Shown piece after piece: positions 33,464 to 44,757 of a stretch of DNA of 64,000 nucleotides. Source of the DNA: Eleusine coracana subsp. coracana (lineage: Eukaryota; Streptophyta; Magnoliopsida; Poales; Poaceae); assembly GCA_032690845.1 (NCBI GenBank), contig CM064430.1, positions 45,915,882 through 45,979,881 of the forward strand, written 5' to 3'. The position numbers were made by a program, and so were the translations under genes. How positions within the stretch are numbered: position 1 is the stretch's first letter; each line of letters begins with the position of its first letter. The notes below the pieces were generated by a model. The model was not told the DNA's origin. It made no database searches and was given only the letters and a program-made list of their open reading frames with translations.

Positions 33464-35856
33464 ATGTACGGTCCTAAGTCAAACAAACCCTCTAATTACA
33501 CTGATGATCCAGAAAGACTCTTTCATAAGAAGAGAACAACGGAGAAGAGAAGCAAGTCACTTGGAGATTTAGCTGGAGAAGCAGTCTACACCACCCCTCG
33601 AGCATTATTCACAATAGAAGATCCAGTTCAAGATCAAGAAGAAGAGGAGATGGCAGAGTTACCTATGGTTAATTGTCTCAAGCCTCAATTGACTAATGTT
33701 GTCAAGACAGATTTCTAAGAAGCTCAAGATCAACTTCCGTATTAATTGGAGAGATATATTGGAATAGTGGCGCAACAACCGTTCACAGGTTCGAAAGATC
33801 CCAATCATCACTTGCAACACTTCAATGAGGTTTGTAGTACATTCAAGATAGCGGGATTGGACGGAAAGCAAGCATATGTGCAGCTGATCCCCTTCTCTCT
33901 AGTTGGACGCCCCAAGCAATGGTACAATGGATTCGAAAACCCAGTGAAGATGGTGTGGAACACGTTAGCAGCTGAATTCTTGGCCAAATACTTTCCTCCT
34001 GGTATGACTCAAGCTTTGAAGAATAAGATTCTTGGATTTACACAGAATGTTGATGAGAGCATTGGAGAAGCATGGGAGAGATACAATGAATACCAGGATG
34101 CATGCCCTCATCATGGTCTGACGGTTAGAGAAGTTGTTTAGAGGTTCTACACAGGATTGAATCAACTATCTCGTCAACACTTGGATGCTTTAGCTGCAGG
34201 TTCATTCATGTCAAAAACTCCCACCAAAGCTAAGAATTTCATCAAGTTGCTAGTTGAAAATCAATCGTGGGATGGAGAGAGAGTTCAAGGAATTTGCAAC
34301 CTTCAAAAGGAGTGGCGAAGAGTGTGATTGAGAGGACTCATGAAGACTTTATTATAGATCGCCTCAACGCTATTCAAAAGAGGTTGGACAATAATCTTCA
34401 TATCCCTAAGGAAGAGCCGCTCAAGCTAGCAGAATCACGCTCCACTTGTGGTGAGTGTGGAGAATTTGGTCATGTGCAGGAAGATTGCCCTGAAGAGATG
34501 AAAATGCTAGAATATATGAAGAATAGTGGATGGAAGCCCCAATATCATCAGCAAATGAGTTCTATCTCTCCTAGTTCGTCCATGCAAAATTCTATCCCAC
34601 TTCGTCTCCAATGTCATGAGTTCTTCCAAGCTCAAGAGAAGATCACCAAGGACAATCAAGCTAAATTCAAGGAGATTGATCATGTCCTTGAGGAAATTAA
34701 TGACAAGGTGATAGAAATTGGGAGCTCCAATGAGTAGATTTTGAAGCACACCAAGATTATGGAGCAACAGATGAAACAGTTATCGCAAGATATTCAAGGC
34801 AACAAAGGGGCTATTCCTGGCAATACGAAGTCTGCAGAGCAATTGAAGACAATAGCTACGAGGTCAGGAAAACAAACAGAAGATGCATAGCACCCTGTGG
34901 GAGCAAAGAGGTCCCATGCCAATCAGCGCACACCTTGCATCGATCGGCGTGACGGTCCTGACGGCACCGATCGGCGCGACGAACCTGACGGCACCGATCG
35001 GCTCCGTGAAAGCGCCAATCAGCACGAGGAGGATGTTGACCTCTCTGGTCTAAAATTGGGCATGGAGACAGAGGAGCATGGCCCTGCCACATTCCTGGAT
35101 ACTCAACTGCTGACGAAGATAGAAAGAGCGTGGCAACACGATGAGCAATTTGCAACGTTCGTCGGTATTATAAAGAAGCTTTACATCAATGTCCCTTTTG
35201 TTTATGCTATTCAAGTACCCACCTATGCCAAGTACATTAAGGACATGATGCAAAACAAGAAGTCTCTAGTTTCTGAGGAGGTTGTGAAGGTTACTAAGGA
35301 GCTTACGGCGGCAATCAATGATGTTGCACTTGAGAAGAAACCCGACCCTGGATCACCAAGCATCGAATGCATGATTGGAACAAGGATATTTGATAGGTGC
35401 TTGTGCGATCTTGGAGCAAGTGTAAGTGTTATGCCCCATCATATATTCACAAGTCTCAATTTGCCTGAATTGGAGCCTATGGGTATGTGTTTGGAGTTAG
35501 CCGATCAATCGGTACATTTTCCTGATGGAATTGCTGACGATGTGCCTATTCAAATTGGAGATCACATCATCGCTGTTGATTTTATTGTGCTTGATATGTA
35601 TAAGAGGACGAGGACCCCGTTGATCTTAGGCAGACCCTTCTTGAGGACAGCAAAAGCAAGTATTGATGTTGGGAGTGGTGAGATAAGCTTCGATATAAGT
35701 GGGACTCCCTACTCTTTCAAGTTTCATCAGAAGGTAGAAGAGTGTCGTATTGTTGATGAAGTGAAGAGATACAAGACACCATGGCAACGAGGCATCAAGA
35801 GTAATTGGAGGGGATGTATGGATAGGTCGTTCGAGGTGTATGAACTATGGAGATAA
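33464..35856 (+). pseudogene. Gypsy gag-protease, degenerate
   Basis: ATG at 33464. A retrotransposon gag core follows (33746-34141: LVGRPKQWYN, AEFLAKYFPPG, ESIGEAWERYNEY), then RFYTGLN and SRQHLDALAAGSF, a frameshift near 34330, and a CCHC knuckle CGECGEFGHVQEDC at about 34447. The open protease segment (34897-35856) has SIECMIGTRIFDRCLCDLGASVSVMP, with an active-site DLGAS, and ends ...LILGRPFLRTAKASIDV. Stops interrupt gag at 33718, 34139, 34735 and 34887. Several correspond to CAG-to-TAG changes. The frame ends at 35856 without any RT. Palindrome copies have been translated into the linker at 34920-35025. Confidence 0.85.
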
Positions 35857-37057
35857 GAGAACCTTATAGTGTCGCGGCTTCACATCCCGCACCGCGACAC
35901 TAAGGATTGATTGTTTGTGGGGAGGTCAAGCTCTTTGACCTCTAAATAACTAGAGTGCTCTTGGGATGCAACCCAATGACCGGAAGATTTAGAAGTTGTT
36001 TAGTGCTTGCGGGAGGGCAATCCGTTTCACTTGGTTAATTAGTGTTGGCCGGGAGGGCAACCCGGTGTTTTTAATCTGCTTGCTTATAATACAAACAATC
36101 TCCCGAATAAAAGAAATAGAAAAAGTGTGTGCTTAATTCTTATGTGCGCTTACGTTGTCTGTTTATTTGTGAAAAACTGTGTATATACATACTATAGACT
36201 AACAACGTATGAATAAGACAAAAAAGAACAAAAAATAGGAAGGAACAGTGCTTGTGCCGATTGGTGCACATCTGCGCTGATCGGCGCATTATTGCCCAGG
36301 TCAGGACAGAAGACTGACGACGCTCATAATTGAAGGGGTGCTAAGAATCAACCAGCACAGCAATTTTTAGAGACAGAGCTATTTTTAAGGTAATTAAATT
36401 TTTTTTGAATTAATTTTTATGTGCAAAATGGTTGCTAGATGATGCAGGAAAGGATGAAGAGCAACGTCTAGCAAAGAAGCGAGGGGCCGGGAGCAAGAAT
36501 GGATGTCGCGCCGATCGGCGCGCGTCAGCGCCATTCGGCGCGATCACCAGATGGGCCCCGCTATGTATGTCAATGCTACAGGAACATTGGGAAAAGTGGA
36601 AATTAGGTGAAAGAGATGAACACAAGGCATCAGGATCAGTACCGGATTAAAAGACAAGGTGCAAGGGACTTACGTCGTGCGGCGCCCTACGGCGCCGATT
36701 GGCGTAGGTACCCATGCAGTTCCTGAATAGGCGACAAAGGCGGCAGGCGTTGATTTTGATGAATAGGTATGATTGCTATGCAGATGTGCAGTGCAGAGGA
36801 GACACAGAATTGACCAAAAGCTAAAAAAGAGACGCGGCACTAATCGACGCGGGCCCGCTCTGATCGGCATAGTCAACAAGACATCAGGATTCCGTGTTGT
36901 TCCCTTGCCAACCAACATGATGTACCGGGAAGCAACATGAAGGAGGGGAATCAAGCGCCACAGTTGTCCGAGCATTCAAAACTTGAATTGTGCTGATCGG
37001 CGCGTTCTTGAGTTTTGAAAATTTTAGGCGGGTCCTTTTCCTGGAAGTTTCCCACAC
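35857..37057 (+). other. Gypsy internal non-coding region after protease
   Basis: No ORF. A hairpin GTGTCGCGG...CCGCGACAC lies at 35871-35902. Repeats of GGGAGGGCAAxCCG occur at 36011 and 36050. Palindromes of the GCGCCGATCGGCGC type occur at 36258, 36510, 36690 and 36990. RT and integrase would normally sit here and are absent. Confidence 0.6.
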
Positions 37058-37064
37058 TATAAAA
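37058..37064 (+). promoter_or_regulatory. Putative internal TATA box for the Gypsy accessory ORF
   Basis: TATAAAA in CACACTATAAAAGGGAGG lies about 100 bp before the ATG at 37161, followed by a leader that ends in TCCTCGCAG, which also resembles a splice acceptor. Confidence 0.45.
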
Positions 37065-37160
37065 GGGAGGCCAGGCGCCCCCAGTTCGGCACACCATCCC
37101 GGTAATCTCTCCACCTTCCCCACTACCCACGATCTCGCAAACGTTCCGCAATCCTCGCAG

Positions 37161-39835
37161 ATGGATTGTCTCCGCTCCTCCGTCGGCAAGTTGGCCAAGA
37201 GGCTGCACCGGGGAAGCAGTTCTGGCGGCAGCGGCGAGTCGACTGGTGACTCCTCCGTGAGGGGGAGCTTTGGCGCTCGCTACGACATGTCGGTGGGTGA
37301 TGCATCCACCGGCTTGGCGGTGGTGACCTATGAGATCCGCGCCCGCCACTCTATCTCCGGCGCCCCTGTTGGTCGTAGTTACGCACCCACTTATATACCG
37401 CAAGAGGACGGTGTACAGTTGTAGCTCTTTTTCTCTTAGAGTATTCTAAGGTTATCGAATCCACAAGGAACGAGCAGAACTATTACTATTAAAGGATTAC
37501 TAACAGATTGCAATGGTTGGGTTGGTGTGAATGGTGACGGTGAGAGAGTGGTGGATGAATGTTATTGGAGATGTAATAGGATAATGAAGGATTCACTCCT
37601 TCGGATTGGTTTACTAGCATGCAACCTTATTCTTATCGCCTCGACTGATGACTCTAATATTCTATAAGACATGGTGGTTTCGTTCACCCTGGTTGTCACT
37701 ACAGACGCTATTAGCTCCCCACTGGTTTCTTGCACTATGCAATGGGCAGAAGTGTATTGGCCTATACACTAATGGAAATAGATGCACAATGAAGTTCATC
37801 ACATAGATTAAATTCATCAAGAGAGTATCATTAACTATGAGAGTTACATGACTAGATCCACGTACCAGAGAAGAGAATATGAGACTACTCACTCATCCTT
37901 CCGCTAGACATAGCAGAGGGGTGAGAAATAGCACTAGAACACGCATGAGTCGATCAGCGCAAGTGTCGTGCCGTTCGGCGTGACCTCCCTTCTGGTGGTT
38001 CTCGTTGGTGTTGACCAACCATCGTCACCAATATCCTAGAACCCTAGTTCTAACAACTCAATGTTGCGATCGCCGTCTCTCTAGTTGCCCCTTGGTTCTT
38101 GATAGTCGTCTTCCTTTTATACTCGACGGGATTAGGTCAACTTCCACCGACTCTGACTCATATTGGGTTGGGCCTTTGTTTTTGCCGGACTTGGTCTCGT
38201 CTTCGTCATCTTTTCCTCCTGCGCTGATCGACTCAGCATTAGAGCCGATCGGCGTGACCCTGCATCTGACTCAACTTCGTTGCTCTTTGGTTCCTTATCC
38301 ATAATTACCCTGTTTTACACCTATTTTCTGCAATTACATCCAAAACAGGACAACTATAAATATATGCAAATATGGGGTTACTTATTAGTCTAAACCACCA
38401 AATAATGACATAAAATGTTCCTTTTTGGTAGATAAAATGGGTAGCTAGATACCACCAACAACGCCCCTTCCTGTGGGGCGTGCTACGAGGAGCCAAATGG
38501 CGGCTAGCCATGGGGTTCCCAGATCACCACCACCACCGGCATTCGTGCCGCGCACGGTGGAGCTGGGCTTCACCCTTCGAAGCGTGGAGGAATAGCACCA
38601 CTACCTCGCGGTAAGGGGAAGGTTCGTCCCCAACTTCGACTTGGACGAGACCTTCCTCACCACGATTGGCATGTGAGAGGACATAAGGAGGATGGTCAAC
38701 AATCTCGGCTGGATGAACTTCCACCTCCTTCCCATGGACTACAACCTTGATATCGTCATCGAGGTTGCCTCTACGATGAGGCTTGGCACCTTTGAAAATG
38801 GCAACGAGGCTGTCAACTTCCACGTCCGTGACATCAGCTACACGGTGACCATGGAGGCGGCGTCTCAAGCCTTCGGCTTCGACACCAATGCTGACATCGC
38901 CGACATCTTGGGACGTGGGGAGTTGGACTCCTTTTGGAGGCGGCTCTCGTTCGTGGAAGAGATGAAGCACGGCAACATCCACAACCCGACCATTCAAGTC
39001 TTTCATCGGTGGTTGGCGGCGCGCACAGGCGACAAGGTCGACTCTAGCAACGTCACCGATGCAGACTTATGGTGGCTCTACAACGCCATCGTGAGTCCGT
39101 CTCATTGCGACCCTATGTCGGTGATGATGCGGAGTTGGATCGACAAGAGGGGCAAGGCGAGCAAGAAGTTGGCCTTCGGGGCCTATCTTCAACGCCTAGG
39201 AGCCCTCATCTGCAACGGCAATGGACTGGGAGGGCGCGATAACAAGTAGGAGTGCGCGACGGAGATCGGCGAGAATATGACTCATGGCAATATTGTCACG
39301 GGAAGTGTTCGCGCCGGCTTCCATGTCGGCGGCACCAACATCAGGCTCCTGTGTGCGAAGCTAGGAGTTTTCCTCCATCACAAGCTGGAGGGAGGAAATT
39401 GGCTTGAGAAAGGTCTCCTGGGGGGAGGGGGCGAGCTCTCAAGGATCACCGTGGACGGGTTTGACAACCGGTGACATCTACAGCAGCCAGCAGCGAGTGG
39501 GACTCCTAGAATTCACGCCAGGAGCCTCAGCAGTACCAGCCAGGGTGGAGCGATGCAGCGGGCGATTCATAGCCCTGGTCGGCGCTTGCTACTTCAGCGT
39601 GGGTATTGACTACAGGTATCAAGGACGTGTACCTATGGTGCCTCCTGTGCTCGGTGCAGACTTTTTCGTGCCCATGCAGGGGTACATCAACAGCAACTTG
39701 CACTACATCGAGTGCGTGGAGGACGCCACGTCCCAATGGAGGAACAACCATGAGGCGATGGTGGAGGAGTTTGAGCGACTCAAGGCACGGTGCTATGGCT
39801 TCGATCAACCATCGTCTCCACCTCCGTTTGACTAG
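37161..39835 (+). pseudogene. Accessory ORF of the Athila/Tat-like element, split by a solo LTR
   Basis: ATG at 37161 opens a Ser/Gly-rich N-terminus. The frame is interrupted at 37367-38460 by a solo LTR and resumes at 38461. The best conserved part is 38692-39249, with NNLGWMNFHLLPMDYNLDIV, TMRLGTFENGNEAVNFHVR and ISYTVTMEAASQAFGFDT. This matches the general layout of the plant-transposon ORFs found outside gag-pol in Tat/Athila elements, whose function is unknown. Stops at 38588, 38677 and 39247 look like CAG-to-TAG or CGA-to-TGA changes; a frameshift near 39400 precedes a C-terminal part (39404-39835) with YIECVEDATSQWRNNHEAM. GC content is higher than the rest of the element. Confidence 0.65.
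37367..38460 (-). mobile_element. Solo LTR of a related Gypsy, inserted in opposite orientation
   Basis: Plus-strand ends are TGTTGGTCGTAG and TACCACCAACA, perfect short inverted ends. CGCCCC is found on both sides (37361-37366 and 38462-38467), so the target duplication is close to, but not exactly, 5 bp. The first 60 bp is the reverse complement of the Gypsy LTR 3' end (CACCGTCCTCTTGCGG). No internal region remains, so LTR-LTR recombination has removed it. Two GCCGATCGGC-type palindromes lie near 37960 and 38225-38260. Confidence 0.8.
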
Positions 39836-41456
39836 AGTGCCTAGGAGTTGGCATGTGTATCGGTTTTCCGGTTTGCGTTTTCTCTTATTTTTTGCAATAT
39901 TTTTCTTTATTTGATTATGTGTGTGTGAGTGGGTCAGAAAACCATGTATCAGGTGTGTTTACTTTCATGCTAGTGTGTTAGTAGTAGTTTTATTTTTTTG
40001 CAAGTGTGTGCAAAAATCATCACCATGTATTCGAGTTTCGATCTTAATATAATGGTGGCGGTTATGCTCTTTTAGGAGAATTGAATTATTTATTCTTCTT
40101 GAAAAGTACCGATGAAGACCAAATAAAGTTGAGCATTGAATAAAAATTTCGAACTTACACTTAATGATTATTTGACAAATATGTCTTATGTGGAGAAATT
40201 TTGAAAACCCATGTGCTTCAGTTGTATTGTCCAATTTGTGATGATAACTTAGTACCAATCTTTTCATAAATAAATTTTCATGTTGTGAACTTTGGAATCT
40301 ATTCTTTTCAAGATCCTTACCTATCAATGCCATATTTTGAACAATTCTCATGAACCTTTGATTTGTAGATGAACATTAAATTGATAGTTGAGTTCAGTTA
40401 GGATTTAATTCTTTTTGGTATAAACTTTACTAAGATGGCAGATCTTTGTGTATCTTTTTCTAGCCTTGAATTACTCATGCAAAAATTCAATTCCGCTGAG
40501 TATCCTACCATAAACCCAAAATATCTTATTGAGTATCATTCCTTGACCACATCCTATATTTCTGACTATATTTAATTCTTGAATAAATGTTGAAGTCAGA
40601 TGAATCAAATACCAACTAATGTTGGTGAATTCGGGTTGAGTGCCGATCGGTGCACCATGGACCAATCGACACAGCAGAGAGCAAAATAAAAAAAAAGGAG
40701 AAACAAAAAGTGATAAAGAGGAAACAGAAGAAGAAGAAGATGAAAAAGGAAAAAAAGAGAAAAGCTCTGCTATTTGCTAAGGAACTAGCAAAATTTGAAG
40801 TGTGGGGGGATTGTATATGACATGCTTATTCTCGAAATTCATTCTAATATAGCCATGAATCATGCCAACCATGTGCAATCTGATAATGGGAGTTCTTTTT
40901 CTTCCAAGATCAAATTTTTGCTATGCGCATGTCCACATATCCAAAGTGTGAGTCCTTTCTAAAAAATTTTCTTTCTTAATGGCCATCTTGATAAGTTTCT
41001 ATAATTCTAATGAAGAATAATCTCCTAGCTTTACAATATATTGTTGATTTATGTTTGTAATCCTTGAATTACCTCACCTAGCTACTCATATAAGCCTTAC
41101 ACAAATATTATTTGATCATTATGATGTAGAATGTAGGCTGAGTGATTTGAAAGATGAGTTGTTGCCTTGGATTATTTGGAAGATAAATTATTTATATTCA
41201 CAACAATCTTTTAAGTGACTTACATGAGTGGAAAAGTTATAATTTGTGGGTTGGACATGATTTATTGCTTTGGGGAGAAACTTTAAGCTTTGTGCCCATA
41301 TTTGAACTATTTTGTTGAATACCAATATGAAATACACCACAATAGAACAATGCTCAACATTTGCTGATTTGAGATATCTTTTATGATAAAAATAGTATGT
41401 TCTTTGATTTTTCTTTCTTTTACTTTACTCAGGACGAGCAACAGTTTAAGTGTGGC
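39836..41456 (+). other. Gypsy 3' non-coding region
   Basis: AT-rich with no supported ORF. A polypurine-like GAAGTGTGGGGGGATTG lies at about 40797, and GACGAGCAACAGTTTAAGTG precedes the LTR junction at about 41435. A single GTGCCGATCGGTGCACC palindrome occurs at about 40641. Confidence 0.55.
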
Positions 41457-41646
41457 CAGTCTCCCCTCATGCAACCTGAATTCGACAGTAGCTTTGATTA
41501 GATCTTTTGCTGTTAACTTTGTTTAATTATCCCTAAGGTCCTTGTGGATTCGATAAACCTTGAAATACTCAATTCAAGGGAAAAAGTGCTACAATCATAC
41601 ACCGTCCTCTTGCGGCATATAAGTGGGTGCGTAATTATGACCAACA
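41457..41646 (+). repeat. Truncated 3' LTR of the nested Gypsy (190 bp)
   Basis: It matches only the last 190 bp of the 5' LTR (CCTCATGCAACCTGAATTCG to GACCAACA). It joins directly to GTTTAAGTGTGG of the internal region, so about 1.3 kb of LTR plus the polypurine tract have been deleted. A small insertion-like stretch (GATAAACCTTGAAATACTC) distinguishes it from the 5' LTR. Confidence 0.75.
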
Positions 41647-42839
41647 AGGGCACAGGTGGAGACTCCAGCCAAGGCACCTCACGTGGTGTTGGCCTTGGTC
41701 ATGGGAAGGGCAAAGGCAAAGCCTTTCCACCTTGCTCTCCCTCTCCTAATACTGATGAGGAGAGTGAGGAAGACTCAGATGAAGAGGAAGAGGAAGAGGT
41801 AGCGAAAGCTCAGCAGGAGGGTGAGGAGGGTGATGAGTCTGTGGATGAGGTCATCCATCCGCCTCATCCTAGACCAATGCGCTCCCCCATTACCTATTAG
41901 ATGTTGGCACCACAAGTGTCTAAGGATTTCAGGATTCTAGTACCTCTGTCCAGGGATGAGATGAGAGAGTATCGGTTGACTAACTGTAAGGACCGAAGGC
42001 GTACCGAGAGGGGCGGATGTGAATCAGTAAGCCGCTTACTAAAGCGAATAATTCAATTCACACTACTTGAGGCTAACAAGTGTTGCAACCTAAGCAATTC
42101 TAGTAGGCCAAGACCCTACACATGCTAGTGTTCATGATAAAAGCAAGCGCGGAAGCCAAACACACTAGCCTATGCAAGGCACAATTGAACCTAGTTACTA
42201 GAGCACACAATTGCGGAATAGTAAAGAGAGGGTCAAGGAATGCTCATGATTTTTCCCGAGGTCTCGGAAGGATGGCGCCTTCCCCTACTCCTCGTTGGAC
42301 CACTCCTATCGGAGTCCCGGTCCCTCCCGCCACCGATGTGGAGTTCTCGCCGACGAGCCCGCAATCACTCCCAGAGTGAAGACACGGTGCGCATCACTGC
42401 TGCCATCATGGCACAAGCTCGCCTCCCTCGAGAACTTGTCAGACTCTCTGAGCCGACACGGGCGCTCACTAGCAATGCCCCTTTCAACGGCGGGCTCAAA
42501 CCATGTACAAACGTGTAACGGCCTTTACAACCAATCACAATAGCCTTGATCACTAACACCTAACTGGTCTAGGTCTCACCATAGACCAAGAGTAACAATC
42601 TAGATCGCACCCTCAAGGACACCCTAGCCTTTGATGTGCAAGATGCTCAAGTTACTCTCCACTAGCACTCTCAAGATATGCAATATATCCTCCTAGTGCT
42701 CTCCTCTCTTCCTCTAGGACCTTACCAAATGCTCTAAGGTATTCCACTGGCCAAGAGAGGTCACAAAGACCTTAGCAACGAAGTTATATAGGCTCCCAAC
42801 CTCAAACTAGCCATTGCTCCAAAAAATCAGCTTTCTGGG

Positions 42840-43175
42840 CCTACTGACCAGATCCTTTGGTCACTGCCTGACCGGACCATCCGGTCACTACAACATCGAG
42901 CTCCAACGGCTCTGACCCCTCTGCTGACCAGACCATACGGTCAGCTGACCAAACCGTCTGGTCCATTTCTCTCTCCAGTCCAGAAATATTTCGCACAACA
43001 GCATCCTCGTTGCCTAGAGTAATTTGTATAGATCAGACTATTCGGTCTGTAGACCGGACCGTACGGTCTCTACGGTTCCCATCTCTAGTAGTCTCCTCGC
43101 TTCTTCGCTGTAGTCTTCGGACAAAACCTCTTAGTGACCGTACAGTCCGGTCACCACTGACCCCTCTGTCCGGTC
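42840..43175. repeat. Dispersed palindrome array, word GACCGGACCATCCGGTC
   Basis: Variants at about 42845, 42870, 42922, 42945, 43036, 43053, 43136 and 43165 take the form TGACC(G/A)GACC-N-T(C/A)CGGTCA. They are paired, with a 7+3+7 palindrome. They are confined to the first LTR copy. Confidence 0.75.
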
Positions 43176-43568
43176 ATTTTTTCCAGAAGCTGAAACTCCT
43201 CGTCCTCGCTTGACTTCGTTTCCCGGCTTCTTCAAACAGCTACTTGACTTCTCCACTATCAACTAGTGCGTGTGATTTCACCGAGCAACCGTGCACATCA
43301 CTGACTAGACATGACCTAAGAGAATGACCTGCACCCCCTTGATAGTCTGGTTTTTCCTATGGACTCAAAGACCTAACAACTAGATAAGTGTTCCCAACCC
43401 TTGCTCCATAGCTTGTCCTTAGCTTTGATCCATCTTCATCAACCCTTGGACTCCATCAAGCTCACAAGCCTCCATGCTTGTGGTCATTGTCATCAATTGC
43501 CAAGGCAACCATTATCCATATGATTTGTAATAGAGTTTAGAGATGATTCCTGAATAGACAACACTCGT

Positions 43569-44572
43569 TGAAAGGACCGAGTGACTGAGAGGGGGGGGTG
43601 AATCGGGAACTCCCACTATGTACCAAATTCACCAATTCCTAAAACCGATCACCCAAAACAACTCCTACGCAATCCTAGTGGTGATCACACTAGCAAGATA
43701 ATGAACCTATGAAAGGAACAACAACCTAAGCATACTAGTGGATCATACAAACGCAGTACAACTCCTATGCAAGCTAGTTACCAAAGATACGTGGAAGCAA
43801 ACAACTAGCTAGCAAGGAGTTCTACTCAAGCAAAGCTATTAGATAAACAAGCATATAGAAAGCATACATGCATGAGTAGCACAATACATACTAGGGTGAT
43901 CAATCAAGTCAAGCAACTCCTAGACATGCTAGTGATCAAGTATGAAGGCTAAGCACTACTAGCAAGTAAAGAAGCCTATTCATGCAATTCTACAAGGTAG
44001 TCAACTAGAGCAAGATAAGCACACAAGCATGAATAGCACGATATGTAAATGCGGAAGGTAATGCATCAAAGTAAGGAGTAGAGTAAGAGATGGCTCATGA
44101 TTTTTCCTGAGGTCTCAGAAGGATGGCGCCTTCCCCTACTCCTCGTTGGACCACTCCCGCCAGAGTCCCGGTCCCTACCGCCACCAAGTGGAGTTCTCGC
44201 CCACGAGCCCGCAATCACTCCTCGAGTGAAGACACGGTGTGTGTCACCGTTGCACAAAGCACAAGCTCGCCTCCCTCGAGAACTTGCCGTACTCCCCGAG
44301 CCGGCACGGGCGCTCACCAAGCATCCTTGCACATCACTAACTAGACATCACCAAGCATAGTTTGGTTTTTCCTATGGACTCATAGCCTAGCAACTAGACG
44401 AGTGTACCAAACACTTGCTCCATAGCTTATTCTCCACTTTGATCCATCTCCATTAACCCTTGGACTCCATCAAGCTCATCAAGCCTCCATGCTTGTGGTC
44501 ATCATCATCCATCGCCAAGGCACATCGTAGACAATCATCATAAGATAGAAAGGGTTTCCTACACGAACAACA
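43569..44572 (+). mobile_element. Second LTR copy, 1,004 bp, internally deleted
   Basis: TGAAAGGACCGAG...GAACAACA is flanked by CTCGT on both sides (43564-43568 and 44573-44577). This could be a nested insertion with its own 5-bp duplication. The CTCGT lies at the homologous point of the first copy, so a tandem duplication explains it equally well. Confidence 0.6.
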
Positions 44573-44581
44573 CTCGTGTAG

Positions 44582-44757
44582 ATATTAGTCACATTTCATG
44601 TTTGTCATGCATCACCAAAACATCATACCTTGGGGTGATCTCAATGGTCATGATCCTTACACTCGTGCAGATATTAGCCCATAATTTTATAGTTGTCATC
44701 TATCACCAAAATATTCATACCTTGGGGATCCAATCATCAATGGTCATGAAGCTTACA
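44582..44757 (+). repeat. 89-bp tandem duplication at the LTR end
   Basis: ATATTAG begins a unit at 44582 and again at 44671. Each unit contains ATCACCAAAA, CATACCTTGGGG and CAATGGTCATGA, with moderate divergence. Confidence 0.75.

Larger units (their letters stand above)
31846..41646 (+). mobile_element. Non-autonomous Athila/Tat-like Gypsy element nested in the Copia
   Basis: A 5' LTR (31846-about 33330, starting TGTTGGCACTCC), TGGCGCCGTTGTCGGGGA primer binding site (33345), degenerate gag and protease (33464-35856), no RT or integrase, an accessory ORF (37161-39835), a long 3' non-coding region, and a truncated 3' LTR ending GACCAACA at 41646. Its flanks are purine-rich on both sides (AAAGGGGGT and AGGGCA), so a clean 5-bp duplication is not assignable. 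It must rely on other elements for RT and integrase. A solo LTR in opposite orientation lies within the accessory ORF. Confidence 0.82.
41985..44757 (+). mobile_element. Composite LTR (two LTR copies in tandem) inserted in the Copia accessory ORF
   Basis: Outer ends TGTAAGGACC and GAAGCTTACA are flanked by CTAAC on both sides (41980-41984 and 44758-44762), a perfect 5-bp target duplication. Inside are two related copies, 41985-43563 and 43569-44572. Both begin TG(T/A)AAGGACCGA, share TCATGATTTTTCC and GGATGGCGCCTTCCCCTACT, and end in CAACA followed by CTCGT. The second lacks about 0.8 kb in the middle, including the palindromes. No coding sequence is present. Confidence 0.75.

Noticed and set aside
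37161..39835. Considered as a captured host gene
   Set aside because: It sits inside a Gypsy element in the position of the Tat/Athila accessory ORF, and is interrupted by an LTR from the same group. A retroelement ORF is simpler.
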